Shown here: one piece after another, positions 7,412 to 15,996 of the stretch | Numbering within the stretch: the first letter of the stretch is position 1 | Layout: the number at the start of each line of letters is the position of its first letter | NCBI GenBank assembly: GCA_964544595.1 | Contig: CAZJBM010000024.1 | Location: 1-42,244, forward strand | DNA length: 42,244 nt | Direction: 5' to 3' | From: JAGBWK01 sp964544595 | Lineage (GTDB): Bacteria; Bacteroidota; Bacteroidia; Bacteroidales; Muribaculaceae | Program-made: the position numbers and the translations under genes | Notes under the pieces: generated by a model | The model's database searches: none | The model's input: only the letters and a program-made list of their open reading frames with translations | What the model was told of the DNA's origin: nothing

Positions 7412-9346
7412 TTATTTTGATGCGTTGACTACGAAATTTTTGATTTCCCAAGTGTCGGCGCCCGATGCGTTGGAGGCGTATTTAAAGCCTACCTCGATCT
7501 TCTTCCCGGCGTAGGCCGAGAGATCCACGCTGCCCGAGTTCACAAAGGTCCACGCTCCGGCTTCGGGCCATGTCGGGATAGCCACCGAGGTCCATGCCGA
7601 TGCGCCCTGTTCTCTTACCACCATGCCGCAGAGCGTGCGCAGGGTGGTCTGGAACTTAGCCGCGTGGTCAAAGTTTACGCTGACGCTCTTATAGTCGGTG
7701 AGGTCGAGCGCGTGATAGGCGTAAGCCTCCGATACGAGAGCCGCCCCGCCTACGTATGCGCTTGCGTTGAGATAGCCTGAGTCGTTATATACCTTCCAGC
7801 TCCATACGTAGGTGGCGCCTGCGGGGAGAGTGCCCTGGTCGAGGGTCCAGTCGTCGCAGTTGGCGGTTAAGCCTTTGTATATTTCCCCCTCGGTTGAGGG
7901 TGTTTCGCCGCTGCCGCCGCCGTTTCCGTTGATCGAGATTATCGAGCTGCCTTGAGTGACTTCGGGAGTCGAGCCGTTGAAGAGTACGAGCTGGCCGAGT
8001 ATCACCACTTTGTCGCCCACCTTGATAGCGTTGCTGTCGGTGAATTTCGCGCCGTTGAGACCATATCCGCGATACACTTCGAGCTCGCCCGCCGAGGTTC
8101 CGTCGTTGCTTATATAATATGTGGCGTTGCCGTATGTGCCCGTGTCGATTTCCTTGATCGAGGAGATAACGCCGGTGATATACACCTTGTCCGACGTGCC
8201 TCCCGCTTTCGCGATCGCGAGAGCCTTGACGGCGTCGTAGGGCGAAGCGAGCGTGCCTTCGCCTGTGCCTTCATTGACATCGGGGGGTGTCGGGCCATCG
8301 CCGGGAGTGAAGTCGGGCACTGTCACCGGGTCGTTGGCCATCTCGTAGAGCTCGGGGGCGAGATACTGGTCGGTCAGCGTCTGATAGATGCCGTATGAAT
8401 TGTATTGGGTGTCGAAGGCGAGAATGCGGGTCGAAGCGACGTTTGAGATCACCCAGCGCCCCTCTCCGTTCTTAACCGGTTGCCAGAGATAGCCCTGGTT
8501 GTCCTTTACGAGCGAAGCCGATGCCGACGGGCGGTTTGACCAGCCCGAGCCATACATATCCTGATAGAGGAAGCGGCCTTTGTAGTCATTGATGTAGTAT
8601 AAGCCTGATCCAGCTTCGGTCTCGGTGAAGAGGAAGCCATACTTCTCGGTTGCGGTGAACTTGCCGCCGCTGATTGTCACAGCCGATGTGCGCAGGAAGC
8701 CGTTGTCGCCGTCGGGGGTCTGGGCGGCCGTGCCGTTGGCCACGAGAGCGTATGAGCGGCCCGACTTTATTTCGGTGGCCAACGTGTAGTCCGATTTATC
8801 GACGTCGACGTCGCCCGTATCGATACCGCGTGGGCCGAAATTGTAGTTGACTACCGAGCGCATGCCGGGCAGGCCGAGATACTTGTCGATGTAGCCGTAG
8901 AGACATACCTCCTTGCCGAGGTTGCCCGGATTGTCCATAAGATTGAGTGCCGAGCGTACTGCTCCGGAGGGAAGCTGTATACCGAGGCAGTTCTCATAGT
9001 TGGTCTCGTCGGGTGTCGCCGCGATAAGGATGTTGTTGGGCGTGGTGAAGTCGCCTGTCATGTTGACGGTCTGGTCGGTGGCGGTAAAGACCGTTTCGGT
9101 GGTCTGCACGCAGCCTACAATATAACCGTGCACCCAGTAGTTCTTATCCGCGTCGGGCACGTCCGAATAATATGCAGTGTAGTAAGCGGTCGCGCCCTGT
9201 ACGGTCAAGGGAGCGTCCCAGCGGCCGTTGCCGCCGAGGTCGGGGCTTATTACTGGCGGGCAGTCGAAGTTGTCGTCGCAAGAGGTCATTCCCGCGCAAG
9301 CCGAGCCTATCACCAGAGCCGCTAATAACGATTTATATAGTTTCAT
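7412..9346 (-). CDS. Modular surface lipoprotein with DUF6359-like, OB-like and C-terminal jelly-roll domains
   Basis: A 644-residue predicted lipoprotein (Cys23 in TSCDD). Residues ~45-175 form a DUF6359-like domain (YWVHGYIVG, NYENCLGIQLP, DNPGNLGK). Residues ~180-335 have short repeating strands with aromatic positions that could be a beta-trefoil. Residues ~369-475 are an OB-like domain closely related to the one in the downstream lipoprotein (both contain ISSIKE and NATYYIS). Residues ~490-644 look like a jelly-roll of the choice-of-anchor/cleaved-adhesin type (VSVNFDHAAKF, ADTWEIKNFVV). The shared domains show the two lipoproteins were built from the same parts. It lies 30 nt after the receptor gene. 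It is the likely ligand-binding partner of the receptor, in the place SusD would occupy, but it does not look like SusD. Confidence 0.85.
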   Translation of the reverse strand: MKLYKSLLAALVIGSACAGMTSCDDNFDCPPVISPDLGGNGRWDAPLTVQGATAYYTAYYSDVPDADKNYWVHGYIVGCVQTTETVFTATDQTVNMTGDFTTPNNILIAATPDETNYENCLGIQLPSGAVRSALNLMDNPGNLGKEVCLYGYIDKYLGLPGMRSVVNYNFGPRGIDTGDVDVDKSDYTLATEIKSGRSYALVANGTAAQTPDGDNGFLRTSAVTISGGKFTATEKYGFLFTETEAGSGLYYINDYKGRFLYQDMYGSGWSNRPSASASLVKDNQGYLWQPVKNGEGRWVISNVASTRILAFDTQYNSYGIYQTLTDQYLAPELYEMANDPVTVPDFTPGDGPTPPDVNEGTGEGTLASPYDAVKALAIAKAGGTSDKVYITGVISSIKEIDTGTYGNATYYISNDGTSAGELEVYRGYGLNGAKFTDSNAIKVGDKVVILGQLVLFNGSTPEVTQGSSIISINGNGGGSGETPSTEGEIYKGLTANCDDWTLDQGTLPAGATYVWSWKVYNDSGYLNASAYVGGAALVSEAYAYHALDLTDYKSVSVNFDHAAKFQTTLRTLCGMVVREQGASAWTSVAIPTWPEAGAWTFVNSGSVDLSAYAGKKIEVGFKYASNASGADTWEIKNFVVNASK

Positions 9347-9376
9347 CAGATATATGTTTTTATGAGGATTTGATTA

Positions 9377-12139
9377 TCAGAAACGCACGCCAACGTTGAG
9401 GAAGAGTCGGATACCTTGCGCGTATGAATACTTGTTGGGGTATTTCTGCGCGTCGTAGTTGGTGTAGTCAAAGCGACCCTGCGCGTAAGCGTTGGTCATG
9501 ATGTTGCGGTTGTTGAGGAGGTTGGTCGCGCTGAGGTTGAAGTTCATCGACACTTTGCGGTTGATGTAGACGAGCTTGCCTACCGAGGCGTTCAGCACGA
9601 ATGCGTCCTTCATCTTATCCTGCTGCGCGAGCGATTTCATCTTGGCTTCGAGTTCGGCCTTGTCGGGGAAATGCTGCCAGAGGTCGGGAAGCTCTTCGTG
9701 GCGCACCGGCGATATGTTAACGTAAGCGTCGCCCATCCATGAGGCGTTGACGTTGAAGAACCACATCTTCGGAGCGGCCCAGTCAAAGCCTAAGTTGAAC
9801 GCCGTCTGCGGAGTGCCGCCGATATAGAAGTTGTTGAGATAAACGGTGCTTTCGATGTCGGGCATCATGCCGTTCTCGTAAGATCGCACGCCTGTCGGGC
9901 GATTCTTATACTGATAGCGGGCGTATGTTCCGGCGAGAGTGGCGGTGAGCGACGGAGTGATCTTGTAAGCCATGCCGAGCTCTATGCCGCGGTACTGACG
10001 GCGCACCCCTTTGAGCACGTAGTTCATGAATGTCTGATACTGGTCGTCGTAGTATGAGAATTTCTCGGTCAGGTCGCTCATGTGAGTCCAGAAGGCGGTG
10101 ATTGCGCCGCGGAAGCGACGATAGTTCCATGTGTATGAGATGTCGCCTGAAAGGATACGCTCGTTGCGGAGGCCGTCGATCGCGGTGTCTTTGATGCGGG
10201 GCGAGATGTAGGCATACTCGAAGAGCGGGGCGCGGGTCTCGTAGTTGCCGTGAACCGAGATGAAGTTACGGCCGTCGATTTTGTAGGTCGCGCCTGCTTT
10301 CACAGCGCCCGTGTCGAAGCGGTGGGTTTTACCCTTGCCGTATGAGTTCTCGGGTGCGCGGCCGTTACGCATATGGCCGTCGCGCTGAAATTGAGTGTAG
10401 CCGAATTTGATACCGTAGTTGATGTCCCACTGCGGGAGCGTGATCATATTCTGCAACCAGGCGGTCACCTGAACGGCGTTGATCGTGTAGTCGTAGCCAA
10501 ACTTGTCGCCGTCGCCCACATGGCGGTTGGGGTTATTTAGGTCGTTTTGGAGAATCGTCGGGTCGCCGGGGAAGTCGCGCTCAGAGAAGGTGTCGACGTC
10601 GCGCCAGAACTCGCCGCCGAGAAGGTCGCGGATTGTCTTGAAGTAGTCGGCTTTGGTGTAGTTGAGCGAAGCGCCCCCCTGGAGGCTCATGAAGTCGTTG
10701 AGACGATAATTCACGAGCGAGTTGAGGTGGAATTGAAACTGGTTGCTGACGCGGTTTTCGAGTATGTAGGTCGAGCCGCGCTTTTCCCCCTCTTCGAGCC
10801 CCTCGTTCTGGAAGTTGTTGAGGTAGTTGGTCTGATAGAGGCGGTCCCAGTCGAGCTGGCGGAATGATTCATGGCTCCATAGCTCGGTGTAGAGCTCCGA
10901 CGCCTCTGTGGGCTGGCCGTTGTCGTAGAAGTACGACGGCAGGTAACGGTAATAGTCGGGTCGCGGGTCGGCGGCGTTATACCAGTTGAGCGCCGACGAG
11001 CTGTAGTGGGTCCAGCGAACAGCCGCTCCGGTGTTGACTGTCGTGCGGTCGTTTTTGTAAATCCAGTTGAGTATTGCCGTGGGGTCAAATTGCTCGATTA
11101 TCTTGGCCGACCGCTTCTTGCCGTCCTGATAGCCCCAGTTGGGGTTATAGGTGTTGGAGCCGGCGAGGTCATAGGCCTCCTGATAGGTCGCAGAGTTGGC
11201 GGCGCGCTGTATCGGGGCGCCGAAGGCGGTCAGCGTCAGCGAGTGATGCTTGTTGAACACCTTTTCAAGCGACATGAAAGCGCCGAACGAGTTGTAGAAT
11301 GTGCCCTCTACCACGCCTTCGTCGGCATATCGGCCGATCGCGCTCAGGGTAAGGCCCCAGCCGTTCTTGCTGATACCGGTCGAATAGGTCGCCATGGCGC
11401 GGAACATATAGTTGGAGTTGGTATACGCGAGCGAGCCGTTGAAGCCCGGCGAATACGACGACGTGATGGTGTTGAAGTTGGTCGAGCCGCCTATGTCGCC
11501 GAATCCGTAGGCCGCTGCCTCAGAGCCGAGGGTGGTCGTGCGGTTGCGGAATGCGCGCGAGGTCATGCCGCCGAGAGTCGAGTAGCTGAAGCGGCCGCGG
11601 CCGAGGTCGTTGAAGGCGATGCCGTTGATATAGACTGTCTGATACTGCGAGTCGTAGCCGCGATAGCGGAAATACATCGGCTGGAAGCTGTAGTTGGCCG
11701 CCGAGTAGTAGATGTCGTCCGACGAGTTGGTCAGCGCCGTGATAGATTGCGCCGAGCTGTCATCCTCGCCGTCGAGCAGATTCTCGTCGATCCACATATC
11801 CTGGCTTTCCTCCATAAACGCATAGTTGCCCTCGACAGCCATGCGTATCTCACCCACGTTGACGCGCTGGTTGTTGTAGAGGGTTGCCGTGGTCACGCCG
11901 TCGGCAAATCCGGCAGCCACTGCTTGCAGGGTGACGCTTCCGGGCGCGGCGTTACTGATAAGGAAATCGCCGGAAGGGCCTGTAACCACTGAGATGCCTT
12001 GCTCTTGGAGCATGACAACGGCGCCGCCGATCGGGTTGCCCGTGTCTGCCTCGACAACGCTACCCGTGACGGACGCGTTTTGCGCCAACGCCGGCAGTGC
12101 GGCTGTCAGCAGCAAAAATAGAAACAATTTGATTTTCAT
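9377..12139 (-). CDS. TonB-dependent outer-membrane receptor
   Basis: A 920-residue receptor. Signal peptide 1-20 (ALPALAQ), then a carboxypeptidase-regulatory-like Ig domain at ~22-105 (VTGSVVEADTGNPIGGAVV), a plug at ~115-235 (VYINGIAFND, FGDIGGSTNFN) and a 22-strand-type barrel to the C terminus, which ends in aromatic F (FLNVGVRF) as outer-membrane barrels do. It imports an unknown ligand across the outer membrane using TonB energy. It is the first gene of a three-gene operon, and the partners are modular lipoproteins instead of SusD, so I do not call it SusC. The promoter is at 12249-12278, giving a leader of about 100 nt. The start is supported by the signal peptide that follows directly. 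Confidence 0.92.
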   Translation of the reverse strand: MKIKLFLFLLLTAALPALAQNASVTGSVVEADTGNPIGGAVVMLQEQGISVVTGPSGDFLISNAAPGSVTLQAVAAGFADGVTTATLYNNQRVNVGEIRMAVEGNYAFMEESQDMWIDENLLDGEDDSSAQSITALTNSSDDIYYSAANYSFQPMYFRYRGYDSQYQTVYINGIAFNDLGRGRFSYSTLGGMTSRAFRNRTTTLGSEAAAYGFGDIGGSTNFNTITSSYSPGFNGSLAYTNSNYMFRAMATYSTGISKNGWGLTLSAIGRYADEGVVEGTFYNSFGAFMSLEKVFNKHHSLTLTAFGAPIQRAANSATYQEAYDLAGSNTYNPNWGYQDGKKRSAKIIEQFDPTAILNWIYKNDRTTVNTGAAVRWTHYSSSALNWYNAADPRPDYYRYLPSYFYDNGQPTEASELYTELWSHESFRQLDWDRLYQTNYLNNFQNEGLEEGEKRGSTYILENRVSNQFQFHLNSLVNYRLNDFMSLQGGASLNYTKADYFKTIRDLLGGEFWRDVDTFSERDFPGDPTILQNDLNNPNRHVGDGDKFGYDYTINAVQVTAWLQNMITLPQWDINYGIKFGYTQFQRDGHMRNGRAPENSYGKGKTHRFDTGAVKAGATYKIDGRNFISVHGNYETRAPLFEYAYISPRIKDTAIDGLRNERILSGDISYTWNYRRFRGAITAFWTHMSDLTEKFSYYDDQYQTFMNYVLKGVRRQYRGIELGMAYKITPSLTATLAGTYARYQYKNRPTGVRSYENGMMPDIESTVYLNNFYIGGTPQTAFNLGFDWAAPKMWFFNVNASWMGDAYVNISPVRHEELPDLWQHFPDKAELEAKMKSLAQQDKMKDAFVLNASVGKLVYINRKVSMNFNLSATNLLNNRNIMTNAYAQGRFDYTNYDAQKYPNKYSYAQGIRLFLNVGVRF

Positions 12140-12248
12140 ACAGTTAAATTATTGAGTGATATTAAATTGTCAGGATTTTCCGGTTGGTCACCGGTTATGC
12201 ACATGTGTTAATTACAACGAAAGGCCATTTACCTGTGTAAATAGCCTT

Positions 12249-12278
12249 CAAAATTATCCAAATTTTTACTAATATCAA
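12249..12278 (-). promoter_or_regulatory. Promoter of the TonB receptor operon
   Basis: On the - strand, TTG (12278-12276) and TAATTTTG (12256-12249) are 19 nt apart, matching the Bacteroidota -33/-7 consensus. Start of transcription is expected near 12242. Confidence 0.75.
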
Positions 12279-12299
12279 ATAAAATAACCTAAAAAATTG

Positions 12300-12493
12300 C
12301 TCCTTTTTCGCGTTTTTAAACCATTTTTATGGTCATTTTCGCGCAAAAAACGCGCTTTTTTGCACTTTTTCGCGTCAAAAACGCGCTTAAAACGCGTAAA
12401 ATGCGCGCAAAAACGCGCAAAAATGCACTAAAAACGCGCAAAAAACGCGCAAAAAACGCGCACATTTCGCGCGTTTTCGCGCCGTTTCGCGGT
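12300..12493. repeat. Array of phased A-tracts alternating with CGCG
   Basis: About 190 bp made almost entirely of 4-6-base A or T tracts separated by CGCGC, CGCGT or TGCAC, with a repeat length near 10-11 bp (clearest at 12395-12460, where the unit is AAAAACGCGC). A-tracts at helical spacing are known to bend DNA. The array fills the gap between the deaminase gene and the TonB promoter and starts ~20 bp upstream of the -33 box. A long frame runs through it but would encode only Lys/Arg-rich repeats. Confidence 0.8.
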
Positions 12494-13003
12494 CTAATAT
12501 TTCACCTTATCGGCCTTCGCGGCCCACTTCTCAAACGCGCGGATTGTGAAGCCGTTAGCCATGTGGATGGTAGGGATCGCGCGCTCCTCCTTCTTCTTGT
12601 CGAGCTCGCGGTAGATGAACTTGTCGGAGAAGTCGATGCTATCCGCATCCTCCTGAGTATTACCGTAATATATCTTGCTGACACCGGCCCAATAAAGCGC
12701 GCTGAGACACATCGGGCAAGGCTCGCACGAGCTGTAAACCACGCATCCCTTCAGCGAGAAAGTGTCGAGTCCGCGGCATGCTTCGCGAATCGCGTTGACC
12801 TCGGCGTGGGCCGTCGGGTCGTTGGATTTGGTGACGGTGTTGACTCCCGTCGCGACCACCTCGCCGTCGCGCGTGATGACCGCGCCGAATGGTCCGCCGC
12901 CGTTATCCACATTATGCTCTGCCAGCTCTGCGGCCATGCGCATCATTTCGCGGTCATGCTCCGTAATGACGCTGATATTCGGTTGTTTAGGGTCGGTATT
13001 CAT
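12494..13003 (-). CDS. guaD: Guanine deaminase-like nucleoside deaminase
   Basis: A 169-residue cytoplasmic enzyme of the cytidine deaminase fold. Zinc ligands and the proton shuttle are visible as H66-A-E68 and PCPMC (residues 95-99, two cysteines). The sequence around YWAGVSKIYYG and the C-terminal FSDKFIYREL follow the short bacterial guanine deaminases of the B. subtilis GuaD type (about 156 residues), which convert guanine to xanthine. A tRNA adenosine deaminase (TadA) is the main alternative, but the FIY motif and C-terminal extension favour GuaD. It lies 83 nt downstream of tilS on the same strand with no clear terminator between, so co-transcription is likely. A G8 run (13033-13040) sits about 30 nt before its start. 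Confidence 0.8.
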   Translation of the reverse strand: MNTDPKQPNISVITEHDREMMRMAAELAEHNVDNGGGPFGAVITRDGEVVATGVNTVTKSNDPTAHAEVNAIREACRGLDTFSLKGCVVYSSCEPCPMCLSALYWAGVSKIYYGNTQEDADSIDFSDKFIYRELDKKKEERAIPTIHMANGFTIRAFEKWAAKADKVKY

Positions 13004-13086
13004 TGTTCAGATTTTTGAGATTACGCTATCTTGGGGGGGGTGTTCCCAAAGGGTTAATAGTTTAACATTTGAAACGCGCCGTTGGT

Positions 13087-14418
13087 TTACTTCATCGCTA
13101 TGCGGAGCACTCGCTCGGTCGCGTCGGTGACTTTATAAAGCCGAGAGGCCCTTACCCCCGCGACCCACAGAATCTCATCGCCGCGGCAAAGCAACCGCGC
13201 CTTGGCCTTCTCGGCGTCGGTGTAGTGCAGGTCGCTGAAAATGTCGCTCAGCTTGCGCGACCCCTTCATCCCGAAAGGGTATAACCGGTCGCCGACGCGC
13301 CATGGTCTCAACGACAGCGTCGCGACGTCGCCTATCTCGTCGGCGTCGAAGTAGACCGTTTTTTTGCCGGGCGAATCGGCCTTGTCGACAGCGAATCCGG
13401 CCTTGTCGACTATCGAAACCGAGAGCCAGCGGCAGGCCGCTAGCGGCATCTCATCTCTCTCCGGCTCAGTCAGATAAAGGGTCATCACGCCGTCCTTGAC
13501 CGTCACCTCGCGCCCATTGTCGCAATGGAAACGACGCGTCTCTCCGCCTTTGTGGCGCAATATGCCGGAAATCACCGAGACATTAAGCGGGCAGTCGAGC
13601 GCCGGGTGACGCGAGAGTTCGTATAACGCCGCGGATGCATTCCCCAATTCGGCGAGCGACGAGAGGTCGACGCGCCATCGGCCTTCACCGTCGACCGAAA
13701 CGCATCGCTCATAAAGCAACCGGGAAAGCAGATCGAGCGCGCCGCAGCTCCGCGCCATCGCGTCGCGGGTCGCGCCGAGGCCACGCGTCGAATCGGGGAA
13801 ATACTGTCGTATGGCCGGAATAATTACGTTGCGCAAGGCGTTGCGGCGGTATTCGTTGGAGAGATTTGACGAGTCGGTTCGATACGCCTGACCTTTGGCT
13901 TGAAGGTAGGCGAGGATGTCGGCGCGGCTGAAAGGGAGCAGCGGGCGCATGAACACTCCGCGCCGAGCGGGCATACCGGCAAGTCCGCGCGGACCGCTTC
14001 CTCGCAACAGGTTGAGCAGCACGGTCTCTTCCTGGTCGTCGCGGTGATGAGCCAGAGCGATGCCCTCAAGCGACAGCTCCGAAGCCATACGCTCAAACCA
14101 ATCATATCGGAGACGGCGGCAGGCCATCTCAACCGATTCGCCGCCAAGCTTTTGGCTCAACGTGTCGAATCGCTCCACGCGCAGCTCCACCCCGAGCCTC
14201 TCGCAAAGGCTGACGCAAAAGCAGGTGTCGCCGTCGCTCTCCTCCCCTCTCAGGGAAAAATTGCAATGAAGAGCCACAACGTCGCTCCCGACCGCGCGCG
14301 CGGCGAGCAATAGAGCGACCGAGTCGGCCCCGCCGCTAAGCGCGACCCCAGAGCGCGAAGTCCCCAACCATGAGGCCACGGCGCTCTCGATTCTCTCCAC
14401 AACGTTGTTTCTTTTCAT
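13087..14418 (-). CDS. tilS: tRNA(Ile)-lysidine synthase
   Basis: A 443-residue enzyme that attaches lysine to C34 of the tRNA(Ile) reading AUA, changing both its charging and its codon recognition; normally essential. The N-type ATP pyrophosphatase loop is SGGADS at 28-33. The HHRDDQEET segment and the RRNALRN region (near 190) fit the catalytic domain. The C-terminal TilS_C domain is recognised from LRPWRVGDRLYPFGMKGSRK onward. The start ATG directly precedes the short helix before the loop. The promoter at 14455-14484 is convincing. The gene diverges from a PCMD-like gene and precedes the deaminase gene. Confidence 0.95.
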   Translation of the reverse strand: MKRNNVVERIESAVASWLGTSRSGVALSGGADSVALLLAARAVGSDVVALHCNFSLRGEESDGDTCFCVSLCERLGVELRVERFDTLSQKLGGESVEMACRRLRYDWFERMASELSLEGIALAHHRDDQEETVLLNLLRGSGPRGLAGMPARRGVFMRPLLPFSRADILAYLQAKGQAYRTDSSNLSNEYRRNALRNVIIPAIRQYFPDSTRGLGATRDAMARSCGALDLLSRLLYERCVSVDGEGRWRVDLSSLAELGNASAALYELSRHPALDCPLNVSVISGILRHKGGETRRFHCDNGREVTVKDGVMTLYLTEPERDEMPLAACRWLSVSIVDKAGFAVDKADSPGKKTVYFDADEIGDVATLSLRPWRVGDRLYPFGMKGSRKLSDIFSDLHYTDAEKAKARLLCRGDEILWVAGVRASRLYKVTDATERVLRIAMK

Positions 14419-14454
14419 CAGCTCAGCTTAATTAATCAGGCAAATCATGTTCGG

Positions 14455-14484
14455 CAAATATAGACATTGCAAGTCAAAATCCAA
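14455..14484 (-). promoter_or_regulatory. tilS promoter
   Basis: On the - strand, TTG (14484-14482) and TATATTTG (14462-14455) are 19 nt apart. The expected start of transcription is ~30 nt before the tilS ATG. Confidence 0.75.
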
Positions 14485-14553
14485 AAATATGAGAGGAAAA
14501 CATCGCGCCCGACTCTCCCTTTTTCCTTATTTCCTGTCGTTTTGAGACTCGCG

Positions 14554-14586
14554 TTGCCGTTAGGAGGAATATTTTTCGTATCTTTG
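14554..14586 (+). promoter_or_regulatory. Promoter of the PCMD-like gene
   Basis: TTG at 14554-14556 and TATCTTTG at 14579-14586, spaced 22 nt. It lies back to back with the tilS promoter. Confidence 0.6.
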
Positions 14587-14672
14587 CGGCTCGAAAGTCA
14601 TGTAAAGAAGTGTTTTTGTCCATTCATTGCTTTATAAACAGCGTTTCCACTACAAAATTAAAACACATACTC

Positions 14673-15635
14673 ATGCGTAGAAATCTCATTACCTCAATAT
14701 GCCTTGTCGGCGCAGCGATAGCGGCGTCAGCCGAGTCGTTCGTGCTGTTTAAATACGGCGATATGAATCAGTGGATTACCCGCAACATCCCTGAGTCGGC
14801 CCTCATCGGCGGCAACAACAAGACGCTATACGAAATCGGCCCGACGCAGACCATCAACGGCGCCAAAGCCTACACCAACCTCGGAGGCTCGCCCTGGGCC
14901 ACATCGAATGTCTACGCCCACGTGGCGGGCATCAACAAGGGCTCCAACGCGGTGTTTCCCGACACTCGCTCTGGCTCCAACAAATGCGCGAAGCTCACCA
15001 CTCTTATCGAGAAATGCAAGGCTATAGGAATCATCAACATAGACGTGCTGGTAGGAGGAACCATATTCCTCGGCAAGATGATAGAGCCTGTGACCTCGAC
15101 TTCCAATCCTTACAGCAAAATGGAGATGGGAGTACCGTTCAGCAACCGGCCGAAAGCGATCCGCTTCGACTACAAGCTGTCGATGCCCAAAGAGAACAGC
15201 CGCATTTACAGCTCGGGCTTCGGCAAAAAGAAGACCCTAAGCGGACACGACAACGCCGAGGTGATGGTGCTACTGCAACGCCGCTGGGAGGACGATAAGG
15301 GCAACATATACGCCAAGCGCGTAGGCACCGGGCGCGAGCGCTTCGGCACATCAACCAACGGATGGGTCAACAATCATCAGCTGAAGATCTACTACGGCGA
15401 TATAACAGGCAGTCCGGCATACAAATCATACATGGGCCTGATACCTGAGTCGCACAGCTATTACGCCCGCAACTCGAAGGGGAAAATGGTGCCGGTGAAG
15501 GAAGTGGGCTGGGATAGCGAGGACGCCACTCCTACCCACATCATATTGATGGCATCGTCGGCCTCGGGCGAAGCCTATATCGGGACTCCGGGCCTCACAC
15601 TCTGGATCGACAACATAGGGGCTCTCTACGATTAA
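14673..15635 (+). CDS. Secreted PCMD-like beta-sandwich protein
   Basis: A 320-residue exported protein. I chose the ATG at 14673 over the one at 14610 because it starts a clean signal peptide (MRRNLITSICLVGAAIAASA). The mature part resembles the putative carbohydrate metabolism domain (PCMD) of Bacteroidota: a GxPFSNRPKAIRFDYK strand, a middle strand of charged residues, and a C-terminal THIILMASSASG followed by G-x-L-W-I-D-N, the usual close of that jelly roll. PCMD proteins are often lipoproteins near glycan-use genes; this one has no lipobox. Function is unproven; carbohydrate binding or hydrolysis is the usual guess. It is monocistronic, followed by a strong hairpin at 15748-15776. Confidence 0.75.
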   Translation: MRRNLITSICLVGAAIAASAESFVLFKYGDMNQWITRNIPESALIGGNNKTLYEIGPTQTINGAKAYTNLGGSPWATSNVYAHVAGINKGSNAVFPDTRSGSNKCAKLTTLIEKCKAIGIINIDVLVGGTIFLGKMIEPVTSTSNPYSKMEMGVPFSNRPKAIRFDYKLSMPKENSRIYSSGFGKKKTLSGHDNAEVMVLLQRRWEDDKGNIYAKRVGTGRERFGTSTNGWVNNHQLKIYYGDITGSPAYKSYMGLIPESHSYYARNSKGKMVPVKEVGWDSEDATPTHIILMASSASGEAYIGTPGLTLWIDNIGALYD

Positions 15636-15747
15636 TCGCGCGCTCCAACCTGATTGTTAACGCCCCCGATCCAGAACTCGCGTCAGCGGGGCATCGTAAA
15701 TAAGCGTTTGGCTCAACATTATCTCCTGTACGTATTTTTTAACATTG

Positions 15748-15776
15748 GCGGGCAAGGATTTGGCACTCTTGCCCGC
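15748..15776. terminator. Terminator of the PCMD-like gene
   Basis: GCGGGCAAG (15748-15756) pairs with CTTGCCCGC (15768-15776) across an 11-nt loop, then TAATTTT. A T6 run also precedes it (15735-15740), so it may act in both directions. Confidence 0.7.
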
Positions 15777-15815
15777 TAATTTTGCACCAGTGTTCCAAGT
15801 CTCGAAAATTTTCAG

Positions 15816-15823
15816 TATCTTTG
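15816..15823 (+). promoter_or_regulatory. Putative -7 box upstream of the methylase gene
   Basis: TATCTTTG followed by CA, a good match to TAnnTTTG. No TTG at the ideal distance is seen. Use of this site would give a leader of about 165 nt. Confidence 0.5.
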
Positions 15824-15996
15824 CACACTATAACACGCGCCCGCGCAGACAAATAGACCTTATCGACTTCATGTCGCTTTGCTCAGGCAAAGAATCAATG
15901 TAAGGAACTTATATTCAACATATTTAGTAACTTCCTTGTAGCCGCGAAAGGTTTGGTCGCCAGTCTGCCTACCCGGAAGTTTATTTTATTTAAAAT

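Larger units (their letters stand above)
15636..15996. other. Intergenic region before the restriction-modification island
   Basis: 361 bp without a credible gene. It contains the hairpin terminator at 15748-15776 and a -7 box at 15816-15823. The rest, about 170 nt before the methylase start, shows no strong structure beyond a short CTTTG...CAAAG inverted repeat near 15877-15893. No controller-protein gene or obvious C-box pair is visible. Confidence 0.6.

Noticed and set aside
11006..11992. 328-codon + strand frame
   Set aside because: Antisense to the TonB receptor in GC-rich DNA, with no recognisable domain. The same holds for frames at 6256-7140 and 7952-8398.
9377..12139. SusC/SusD pair
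   Set aside because: The receptor has the N-terminal domain and barrel, but neither downstream lipoprotein has the helical SusD layout.
12329..13018. 229-codon + strand frame
   Set aside because: The first ~55 residues are Lys/Arg-rich translation of the A-tract array and the rest is antisense to the deaminase gene.
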